Source: CAYMCV01 sp964389005
GTDB lineage: Bacteria > Bacillota > Clostridia > Lachnospirales > Lachnospiraceae
Direction of reading: 5' to 3'
Length of the DNA stretch: 40,277 nucleotides
Assembly (NCBI GenBank): GCA_964389005.1
Contig: CAYMCV010000005.1
Span: 1-40,277, forward strand
Part shown: in pieces, positions 16,301-23,581 of the stretch
Position numbering within the stretch: the stretch's first letter is position 1
Layout: the number at the start of each line of letters is the position of its first letter
Translations under genes and position numbers: made by a program
The notes under the pieces: generated by a model
What the model was told of the DNA's origin: nothing
The model's input: only the letters and a program-made list of their open reading frames with translations
The model's database searches: none

Positions 16301-18595
16301 TTAATTCACGCGATTATAGTTTATTAGGCATCCTTTCAGGATGATTTGTCGTTCTTTATCGGTCAATTCTCCAAGGCGCAATGTGAATTTCCGCGCTCCA
16401 TGCGCCGTGATTGCATAGGCGTCAATCGACTCCGTGGCAGCTTCAACCGCCTTGCGAATATTTGGAAGGTAAATGTAATCCAAATTTGCAAACGGTAACT
16501 CACCTTCGGGAATCACGAACGGCAGCATACCCCAGTTAATCAAATTGGAGCGATATCTCTTGGTGGCATATTCATTGGCGATGTTCGCCCAGCCGCCCAA
16601 AACCTTCTGGCAACTTGCAGCCTGCTCTCTTGCAGAACCGTCACCCGGTTTCACCGCGAAGATTGTACTTCCGATTCCGACTTCCATCATTTGAACTTCC
16701 GGATTGATTGTTTTAATCCGGCTAAAAATTTCTTCCAGTTCCGGAACTTCACTTGTCGGTGTATTTCCGATTCTTCTGACATCCTCTGCTTTTTGAATCG
16801 CTTTGGCACGACTTACATATGCGGGATCTTTTCTTGAAAGGGTAAATTCCGCAAGTCCCAATGGATTGGAGCGATAGGAAGAGGTCTCGCCGGACGGGAT
16901 CAACTCATCCGTCGTTGTTACGGGATCGTGAATTTCGGCAACTACTTGTAATAACAAATCTTCCGTCAAAGCACACATTGCCGGCCAATCTTTGATGTTC
17001 GGTCCAAACTTCACTTCCGCATTGGGATCGGCAATCCCCTTCGAATCAAATACACGATTTTTATAGATCTCCTGATCAAAGTGGTAACGATACTTTCCGA
17101 ATTCGCCGTCAAATTCCGTCGCAGGTGTCAATACACCGCGGTTGGCTGCCGTTGCAGCAATGGAACGTGCATCCATCAATGCCACAGACGAAATCTGACC
17201 GTTCTGCAATTTCGAACCCTCTCTGTTCGGGAAGTTTCTGGTTGAATGACGAATACTGAATGCGTTATTCGCAGGTGTATCTCCCGCCCCGAAACAAGGT
17301 CCGCAAAAAGCGGTTTTGATAATGGCACCCGTCTCCAAAATGGTCGCTGCGCAGCCATTTTTAATTAATTCCATATAAATCGGCATGGAAGCGGGGTAAA
17401 CATTCAGGGTAAACGCATCGGCACCGATATAGGTATTCTTGAGAATGTCGGCTGCCGCACAGATATTCTCGAAACCGCCGCCCGCACAACCGGCAATGAC
17501 ACCCTGCTCCACACAGAGACGGTGATTTTTTTTAACTTTATCTTTCAATGTAAATGAAACAGCACCGTCAAGGCTGACAGCGGCACGTTTTTCAACATCG
17601 TCCAAAATATCATCCAAATTGGCGTTCAATTCTTCAATCGTGTAGGTATTGCTCGGATGGAACGGCATCGCAATCATCGGTCGAATACTGCTCAAATCAA
17701 TTGTGATAAAACCGTCATAATACGTAATATCCGCAGGATTTAACTCTTGATAATCATCCTTACGCCCATGAATCTCATAAAAATCCTCAACCTGTGCGTC
17801 GGTTCTCCAAATAGATGAAAGGCAGGTGGTTTCCGTCGTCATGACATCAATACCGATACGGAAGTCGGGTGTCATATTGGAAACGCCCGGGCCAACGAAC
17901 TCCATGACTTTGTTCTTAACATAGCCGTTTCCGAAAACGGCACCGATAATGGCAAGTGCAACGTCCTGCGGCCCCACACCTTTGATGGGAGCGCCGGTTA
18001 AGTAAATTCCTACAACTTCCGGCATGTTGATATCATATGTCTGATTCAATAACTGCTTCACGAGTTCCGGTCCGCCCTCGCCCATCGCCATCGTTCCAAG
18101 CGCACCGTAGCGTGTGTGCGAATCCGAGCCGAGTATCATCTTACCTCCGCCCGCAAGCATTTCACGCGCGAACTGATGAATGACTGCCTGATGCGGCGGT
18201 ACATAAATGCCGCCGTATTTTTTGGCGCAGGAAAGTCCAAACATGTGGTCATCTTCATTGATGGTTCCGCCAACGGCACAAAGTGAATTGTGGCAGTTGG
18301 TCAAAACATACGGTACCGGAAACTTTTCAAGTCCGGAAGCACGTGCCGTTTGAATGATTCCTACAAATGTAATGTCGTGTGATGTTAACTTGTCAAACTT
18401 TATTTTTAACTTATCCATATTGTCGGACGTATTGTGTTGTTCCAAAATTCCGTACGCAATGGTTCCTTTTTGCGCTTCTTCTTTGGTCACCTGCTTTCCG
18501 GTCTTCGCTGCGATTACTGCCGCAGCTTCGGAATTGTCCGCAATGATTTCGTTTCCTTTTAGCAAATATGCTCCGCCTTCATATAACTGAATCAT
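16301..18595 (-). CDS. aconitase-family hydratase (YbhJ-like)
   Basis: A 764-aa protein of the aconitase superfamily with the swivelling C-terminal domain fused to the catalytic half. The [4Fe-4S] ligands are recognisable: a cysteine in GCAGGGFENIC (about 375) and the CxxC pair in FCGPCFGAGDTP (about 430). LGSDSHTRYGALGTMAMGEGG (about 155) is the conserved substrate-binding region. Size and sequence fit the YbhJ-type 'hydratase' branch rather than citrate aconitase; the substrate is unknown. The gene stands alone, preceded by AGGAGG and an ATG at 18595. It is probably a cytoplasmic, oxygen-sensitive dehydratase suited to an anaerobe. Confidence 0.85.
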   Translation of the reverse strand: MIQLYEGGAYLLKGNEIIADNSEAAAVIAAKTGKQVTKEEAQKGTIAYGILEQHNTSDNMDKLKIKFDKLTSHDITFVGIIQTARASGLEKFPVPYVLTNCHNSLCAVGGTINEDDHMFGLSCAKKYGGIYVPPHQAVIHQFAREMLAGGGKMILGSDSHTRYGALGTMAMGEGGPELVKQLLNQTYDINMPEVVGIYLTGAPIKGVGPQDVALAIIGAVFGNGYVKNKVMEFVGPGVSNMTPDFRIGIDVMTTETTCLSSIWRTDAQVEDFYEIHGRKDDYQELNPADITYYDGFITIDLSSIRPMIAMPFHPSNTYTIEELNANLDDILDDVEKRAAVSLDGAVSFTLKDKVKKNHRLCVEQGVIAGCAGGGFENICAAADILKNTYIGADAFTLNVYPASMPIYMELIKNGCAATILETGAIIKTAFCGPCFGAGDTPANNAFSIRHSTRNFPNREGSKLQNGQISSVALMDARSIAATAANRGVLTPATEFDGEFGKYRYHFDQEIYKNRVFDSKGIADPNAEVKFGPNIKDWPAMCALTEDLLLQVVAEIHDPVTTTDELIPSGETSSYRSNPLGLAEFTLSRKDPAYVSRAKAIQKAEDVRRIGNTPTSEVPELEEIFSRIKTINPEVQMMEVGIGSTIFAVKPGDGSAREQAASCQKVLGGWANIANEYATKRYRSNLINWGMLPFVIPEGELPFANLDYIYLPNIRKAVEAATESIDAYAITAHGARKFTLRLGELTDKERQIILKGCLINYNRVN

Positions 18596-18755
18596 GGTTT
18601 TTGCCTCCTATTGTAATTAATATCAGTGAATACGATGATAAAACATGCTACCTATTGTAGATACAAATCGCACTTTACAATTTAACAGTTTAAGGACACA
18701 AAGTCAACTTGAACGCACGGATTTTCGATATTTACGTTTTTTGAAGCCACAAAGA

Positions 18756-18781
18756 ATTCCATGCAGTCAATCACATGGAAT
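18756..18781 (-). terminator. weak stem-loop downstream of the dockerin gene
   Basis: ATTCCATG (18756-18763) and CATGGAAT (18774-18781) form an 8-bp stem with a 10-nt loop, about 74 bp past the stop of the dockerin-bearing gene. The minus-strand tail TCTTTG is a poor U-run, so this is only a candidate terminator. Confidence 0.25.
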
Positions 18782-18854
18782 CCTTCGTGTGTGTGTATTT
18801 TGTACAGTGTTTGCGGTTTCACTGTACGTAGAGGAAAAAATGCGTAAAAGCATA

Positions 18855-20978
18855 TCACCGAATTAATCTAGCCACAGCAGATAAATCCACAATGTTTATT
18901 TTGTCATCATTGTTCATATCTGCTTTTTTAATTGATTCCCAACCGTCGTCTACGTTTGTCATATCAATATAGCGTGCAACATAGGCAAGGTCTACAATTG
19001 TAACCAAACCATCGCCGTTCATGTCACCCGGTACCGGCTCCGCCGATGTAATCAAAGTAACGGTAGGGCTCCAGTAAATTGCATCATTCCAATGTTGCTT
19101 ATTTCTGTTTGCTATGAAACGAATGCGATCGCCCGACTTGACATCCACGCGATTGCTGTGCTCCTCTCCTTCAAGTTCCGCGCCGTCAATCAACTGCGGA
19201 CCCCATATGATTTCATCATTTTTTGTGATGGTAAGCAGAAGTCCGTCTCCGTTTGTATTACCGTTCGACTTCCGTACGATACCGGTAATATCTACCGTTC
19301 CCTCGCATGTTGCTCTCCACTCTCTGACTGCATCGGATTTATCACTTGGCTGCATAACATCCTTACTTACCGATGCGCCTTTATCGCCAACCCATGCACC
19401 TCGATTGCTTTGATAAGTCATATCCGCATATGCGCTCCCATCCCATTCAAGATAATACCAGTCATTTTTACCTTGTTCGGACGAAAAATGAACCTCTGCA
19501 TTCCACGGCATCGGATCGGTGGAAGGCTTCGCATCCGCGTCAATCGCCGGTTCTGCAGAATTTGTATTGAGCGGATGTGGATAGACATAAGGGGTATAAC
19601 CGGCCGTCCATGTATTATCTGCGGTTGCTTTATATAAGGTGTTTTGGTCGGTCGCAAAATAACCGACTCCGGCGGTACACGTAACCGGTCTCTCCGACAA
19701 AGTACCGACGCCTACGCCTTTGGTTCCGTCGAAATTTTCGGTGTATTCATAATAATCTCGATTCCTCTGCACAATATCTTGACCGGTAAACTCCGCTCCG
19801 TATTGGATAATCGCTCTTTTTTCCGGGTCTGTCTCGGGACCGGACACTTTTGTTTCGTACCATTTTCCATTGATGGTATTGTTCCACAGATATAACGGTT
19901 CCAAGGTCTGGTTCATGCCACGCCCAAGTTGATCATGTGCCGGATAGTAACTTGGATCCATGAATTTACCGGGTTCCACAGCATTGCCGTCATTATGCCA
20001 CAGCAGATACTCGCGCAATGCAACACTTGGCGAATCCTCATAATAGGATTGCCCCGAAAATTCATTGTTGAAAACAATTCCGGTTCCGCCACGTAATTCG
20101 ATAAAATAGAACCAGTATGCCTTTTGAGTCGTGCGAAAGTCATTATTGTATATTTCATAATGTCGAACGCTGTGTTGCTGATAATAATCCCAATCTCCAT
20201 AATGGTTTTGCGAGCCATTTGACCAAAGACCGTGTCCATCCACTTTGGCATTATATACCGTGTTTTCACGAAATACGAACCTGCTGTTGAAAGAACCTGT
20301 TACACATTGTGTACTCCCAAACCCCTCCGTTGTGGTAAAAAGATTATCCTCTATGTAAACCGCTTCTGCAGTTCCAAACGTACTTGGCGTCGACCACGAA
20401 TCTTTGGGTCCGTAAACGTGAATGAGTTCATTACTGTTCCCCTTGAATTCAAACACATTGTTATCAATCAAGCCATATGCTTCATAGACATCAATCGGTC
20501 TTCCCAAATTGGTTAAAAAATGATTATTGTGAATTCGGAAATTTTCTGCTTCGCCGTTCACGGTAATCCTGCCGCCCGAATGCCCCCCCGATATCTCACT
20601 CGCATTACGATCCGTTACAAATGTAAAACCGTCGATATTAACGTTTGCTGCGTTAACATGAATCAATGAATTGATAATCTTTGTTTTGTCATCTCCGCAT
20701 CCTTGTAAACTAATGGATCGGTCAATTGTCAAAATATTTTTATAGCCCCAATCAGACTCGCCTTGCGGAACACGAACGATATCTCCGTTGCTTGCACTCC
20801 TGACAGCCAACAAAACTGCCTCATAGGATGCATCGTGCGCATAGATGATTTCGCTGCCTTCGGAATCCTTAGCTAAAACAATACTAGGATTTACAATTGT
20901 AATCAATATGGCAATGATTAATCCCATGCTTACCGCATGTACCATACAGCCCTTTGTTCGTCTTGGTATTTTCCGCAT
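18855..20978 (-). CDS. secreted beta-helix protein with C-terminal dockerin
   Basis: A 707-aa exported protein. The signal peptide covers about residues 1-36 (basic start, hydrophobic core, VLAKD cleavage region). Residues about 45-350 repeat short N/G-rich strands (INSLIHVNAANVNIDGF, FRIHNNHF, YIEDNLF, YEIYNNDF), as in right-handed parallel beta-helices of the pectate-lyase fold. Residues about 490-645 form a beta-rich domain of carbohydrate-binding appearance. The C-terminus holds two calcium-loop repeats, DMNGDGLVTIVDLAYVARYI and ADMNNDDKINIVDLSAVARL, a type I dockerin. GGAGG precedes the ATG. It likely acts on a polysaccharide outside the cell and docks to a cohesin encoded elsewhere; catalytic residues cannot be assigned. 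Confidence 0.85.
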   Translation of the reverse strand: MRKIPRRTKGCMVHAVSMGLIIAILITIVNPSIVLAKDSEGSEIIYAHDASYEAVLLAVRSASNGDIVRVPQGESDWGYKNILTIDRSISLQGCGDDKTKIINSLIHVNAANVNIDGFTFVTDRNASEISGGHSGGRITVNGEAENFRIHNNHFLTNLGRPIDVYEAYGLIDNNVFEFKGNSNELIHVYGPKDSWSTPSTFGTAEAVYIEDNLFTTTEGFGSTQCVTGSFNSRFVFRENTVYNAKVDGHGLWSNGSQNHYGDWDYYQQHSVRHYEIYNNDFRTTQKAYWFYFIELRGGTGIVFNNEFSGQSYYEDSPSVALREYLLWHNDGNAVEPGKFMDPSYYPAHDQLGRGMNQTLEPLYLWNNTINGKWYETKVSGPETDPEKRAIIQYGAEFTGQDIVQRNRDYYEYTENFDGTKGVGVGTLSERPVTCTAGVGYFATDQNTLYKATADNTWTAGYTPYVYPHPLNTNSAEPAIDADAKPSTDPMPWNAEVHFSSEQGKNDWYYLEWDGSAYADMTYQSNRGAWVGDKGASVSKDVMQPSDKSDAVREWRATCEGTVDITGIVRKSNGNTNGDGLLLTITKNDEIIWGPQLIDGAELEGEEHSNRVDVKSGDRIRFIANRNKQHWNDAIYWSPTVTLITSAEPVPGDMNGDGLVTIVDLAYVARYIDMTNVDDGWESIKKADMNNDDKINIVDLSAVARLIR

Positions 20979-21037
20979 TCCTCTACCTCCGTAGTTTTTT
21001 GGTATTTTTTAGCGTTCTGACAGATTCATTTTTCAAT

Positions 21038-21055
21038 TTATTTGAAGTCAAATAA
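21038..21055. promoter_or_regulatory. operator-like palindrome upstream of the dockerin gene
   Basis: TTATTTGA-AG-TCAAATAA is a perfect 8-bp-arm palindrome about 60 bp upstream of the dockerin gene start. Size and symmetry suit a dimeric regulator, and a TTGACT hexamer on the minus strand lies in it. No regulator gene is nearby. Confidence 0.3.
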
Positions 21056-21120
21056 GTCGCTCTCTATTGCCCATAACTATACACGATTACCTTCATTAAT
21101 TTCTACAAAATAAGCGAAGT

Positions 21121-21264
21121 AGTGACTTTTGGACAACGAAGAAGTGACTTTTGGACAAACTTTTGAAAAAAGAAGTGACTTTTGGTCAAAAAAGAAGTGA
21201 CTTTTGGTCAAACTTTTGAAAAAAGAAGTGACTTTTGGACAAAAATAAAGTGACTTTTGGACAA
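21121..21264. repeat. six phased iterons of AGTGACTTTTGGACAA
   Basis: Copies start at 21121, 21143, 21174, 21196, 21227 and 21249. The spacings alternate exactly 22, 31, 22, 31, 22 bp. Copies 3 and 4 have TTTTGGTCAA instead of TTTTGGACAA. The array lies in the divergent gap between the dockerin gene (minus) and the aldo/keto reductase (plus). Frames across it encode Lys/Ser/Phe-rich junk and are not called as genes. Confidence 0.9.
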
Positions 21265-21304
21265 ATTTTAATTTTAGCTCTGTCGCGTGTTCCACCATTT
21301 GCTA

Positions 21305-21333
21305 TTGAATTATTAACATAAAAAAGATAAAAT
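21305..21333 (+). promoter_or_regulatory. aldo/keto reductase promoter
   Basis: TTGAAT (21305-21310), a 17-bp spacer and TAAAAT (21328-21333) make a good vegetative promoter. The start would be near 21340, leaving a leader of about 37 nt before the reductase ATG. It lies about 40 bp from the last iteron. Confidence 0.5.
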
Positions 21334-21376
21334 GAAAACGTACCGATGCCCATTACAGCAAGCAGGAGGAGACACG

Positions 21377-22498
21377 ATGATGAATGATTGGGAGAAGATG
21401 CCAAAACTAGGATTCGGGCTGATGCGTTTGCCCGAGAAGAACGGAGAAATTGATATTGACGAAGTTTGTAATATGGTTGATATGTATATGAATCACGGAT
21501 TCAACTATTTTGATACCGCATATGTTTACCACGGCGGTAAGTCAGAGGTTGCCGCGGGCGAGGCAATTGTAAAACGTTACCCCCGCGATTCTTTTTATCT
21601 GGCTACCAAACTGCCCGCATGGGAACTGCATTCCCCCGAAGATTGTGACCGGATATTTAACGAGCAGTTGACACGTGCAGGCGTGGAGTATTTTGATTTT
21701 TATCTGTTACACAGCATGGAGGAGGGAAACAACTACGAGGCACATGAGAAATATCACAGTTTTGAATGGGCCATGGAAAAGAAAAAAGCCGGGCAAATAC
21801 GACACTTTGGGTTTTCTTTCCACGGTACGCCGCAGCTGCTAAATCAAATACTTGACAAACATCCCGAAGTTGAGTTTGTTCAAATACAATTAAATTATGC
21901 GGATTGGAACAATCCCATTGTGCATTCCGGCAAACTGTATCAAATTCTGAAAGAGCGAAATATACCGATTATCGTCATGGAACCAGTTAAGGGCGGCACG
22001 TTGGCGCATACCACGCCGGAACTCGAATCCATGATGAAACGTCAGCAACCTGATAAAAGTATTGCCTCCTGGGCTTTACGCTTTGTCGGCTCGTTGGATG
22101 GTATTATGACAATTTTAAGTGGAATGTCGACACCGGAACAAATGCAGGATAACTTGCATACGTTCAGTAACTTCGAGCCTCTGTCCGAACAGGACCGTGA
22201 TGTCCTGCAACAGGTAACACAGGCCATGGCGGAACTTCCGAACATCCCTTGTACATCCTGCCGTTACTGCTGCGACGGTTGTCCCTCCGGCATCCTAATT
22301 CCGGATATCATCGGAAGCCTGAACACGCTTCGGATGTATGGTGAAGACAACCGACCGCACTTTTTCTATCAATCATTAACCGACCACTCCGGTAAGGCCG
22401 GTGACTGCATCGCCTGCGGACAATGCGAAAGCGTATGCCCGCAACACCTGTCGATTATTGAGATTATGCAGGAAGCGTCATCACGGCTGGATCGGTAA
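21377..22498 (+). CDS. aldo/keto reductase with C-terminal iron-sulfur motif
   Basis: The start is ATG 21377 (373 aa), with AGGAGG seven bases upstream; an ATG at 21332 is in frame but has no site. The N-terminal TIM barrel carries the aldo/keto reductase tetrad: D and Y in NYFDTAYVYHGG, K in LATKLP and H in DFYLLHSM. The C-terminal 90 residues carry CxxCxxCCxxCP (CTSCRYCCDGCP) and a ferredoxin-like CIACGQCESVCP, enough for one or more [4Fe-4S] clusters. This fused architecture is common in anaerobic Firmicutes, often annotated as 4Fe-4S aldo/keto reductase. The substrate is unknown; cofactor is probably NAD(P)H with electron transfer through the cluster. It is monocistronic. Confidence 0.9.
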   Translation: MMNDWEKMPKLGFGLMRLPEKNGEIDIDEVCNMVDMYMNHGFNYFDTAYVYHGGKSEVAAGEAIVKRYPRDSFYLATKLPAWELHSPEDCDRIFNEQLTRAGVEYFDFYLLHSMEEGNNYEAHEKYHSFEWAMEKKKAGQIRHFGFSFHGTPQLLNQILDKHPEVEFVQIQLNYADWNNPIVHSGKLYQILKERNIPIIVMEPVKGGTLAHTTPELESMMKRQQPDKSIASWALRFVGSLDGIMTILSGMSTPEQMQDNLHTFSNFEPLSEQDRDVLQQVTQAMAELPNIPCTSCRYCCDGCPSGILIPDIIGSLNTLRMYGEDNRPHFFYQSLTDHSGKAGDCIACGQCESVCPQHLSIIEIMQEASSRLDR

Positions 22499-22574
22499 CG
22501 CAAGTATTTCTGTTATGCTCTGATGCGGCATATGTCGATTGCTTGGTTTGTACAATAATTATGCGGAATATCCA

Positions 22575-22750
22575 TGGATTTCCACCGCCTAGCTTGGCTG
22601 TTTTTCCTTCTAGGGGGGTATTATCCGTGGATTTCCACCGCCTAGCTTGGCTGTTTCTTCCTTCTAGGGGGTATTATTCGTGGATTTCCACCGCCTAACT
22701 TGGCTGTTTTTTCCTTCTAGGGGGTATTATTCGTGGATTTCCACCGCCTA
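22575..22750. repeat. 53-bp tandem array (three units plus partial)
   Basis: Units start at 22575, 22628, 22681 and 22734, with a constant 53-bp period; only the first 17 bp of the fourth remain. Each unit begins TGGATTTCCACCGCCTA and holds a CCTAG ... CTAGG dyad around a T-rich centre, ending in GGGGGTATTAT. The array fills most of the gap between the reductase and the Dabb gene. No reading frame of interest. Confidence 0.9.
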
Positions 22751-22843
22751 AATCTTCTGTCTTGTTACTTCAGGGGTAAGGCAATGGTTACCTATTTCTA
22801 TAATCTGTGGCGTTATGTTGGATGATATCCGACCTCATATCAA

Positions 22844-22873
22844 TAGACAAAAGAAAATGGCATGTGTTACAAT
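22844..22873 (+). promoter_or_regulatory. Dabb gene promoter
   Basis: TAGACA (22844-22849), an 18-bp spacer and TACAAT (22868-22873), five of six matches in each hexamer. The start near 22880 leaves a short leader before the ATG at 22909. Confidence 0.45.
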
Positions 22874-22908
22874 GCGATTAAAAATCACACACAAAGGAGT
22901 TACTACTC

Positions 22909-23214
22909 ATGGTAAAACACATTATTCTATGGAAACTAAAAGACGAGTATAACGAGGAAGAACGCACCGTCATTATGAATGACATCAAATCCGGTTTGGA
23001 AGGTCTTGCCGGAAAAATCCCCGGGTTGCTTGACATCCAAGTGCGTTTTGATAAGCTTCCTTCCTCCAATGTCGACATTATGCTCGCTTCCTCCTTCACG
23101 GACGAAGCTGCTCTCAAGGGTTACAGTGTGCATCCGGAACATATGGCTGTGGCTGTCAACAAGGTCAGACCTTATACCGCGCTTCGCTCCTGCATGGACT
23201 ACGTTTGTGATTGA
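22909..23214 (+). CDS. Dabb-family (stress-responsive alpha/beta barrel) protein
   Basis: A 101-aa dimeric ferredoxin-like alpha/beta barrel protein. It starts MVKHIILWKLKDE and contains the conserved spaced elements IPGLLDIQV and the YSVHPEHMAV segment near residue 72, all typical of the Dabb (PF07876) family. AAGGAG is nine bases upstream. Family members are small enzymes or stress proteins of mostly unknown substrate (plant and fungal relatives include polyketide cyclases). It stands alone with its own promoter; a long hairpin follows the stop. Function here cannot be assigned. Confidence 0.85.
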   Translation: MVKHIILWKLKDEYNEEERTVIMNDIKSGLEGLAGKIPGLLDIQVRFDKLPSSNVDIMLASSFTDEAALKGYSVHPEHMAVAVNKVRPYTALRSCMDYVCD

Positions 23215-23223
23215 TGATGGAGC

Positions 23224-23274
23224 AAAAAATACAGCGAGACTTACATCATTAGCGTGCGTTGCCATGTATTTTTT
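23224..23274. terminator. long-loop inverted repeat after the Dabb gene
   Basis: AAAAAATACA (23224-23233) and TGTATTTTTT (23265-23274) are perfect 10-bp arms with a 31-nt loop, 10 bp past the Dabb stop. The T-rich right arm could serve plus-strand termination, although the stem has little GC. Confidence 0.35.
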
Positions 23275-23287
23275 ATGCTAAAAAATA

Positions 23288-23480
23288 TTTAGCTTATCAA
23301 CTGCATTTATCGCTTCCAAGCAGTGTTGTACTGTTTCTATTATAGTTAATTTAGTTTTTTAACTGCGATTATCGCTTCCATGCAGTTGAGTATTGTGTCT
23401 AATACATTAATTTAGTTTTTTAACTGTGATTATAGTTTTCAAGCAACCGAGTATTGTTTCTGATATATTTGTCTTAATTT
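23288..23480. repeat. 61-62-bp tandem array (three units plus partial)
   Basis: Units start at 23288, 23350 and 23411, with a degenerate fourth near 23472. The shared core is TTTAGTTTTTTAACTGCGAT, followed by TATCGCTTCCA and GTATTGTTTCT-like blocks. It lies between the convergent Dabb and lipoprotein genes. The units are more diverged than those in the neighbouring arrays, so this is probably an older array. Confidence 0.75.
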
Positions 23481-23581
23481 TTAACCCTTACCAAAATGAT
23501 ATACCAAGATACCCTGCTCCCCGGCAATTTCAAAAAAAGCGAGTTCATAATCTGTATCATATGATATATACGTATGTCGTC

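Noticed and set aside
21077..21404. minus-strand Lys/Ser/Phe-rich frames over the iterons
   Set aside because: They result from repeated AGTGACTTTTGG copies and cross the reductase promoter; no gene signals.
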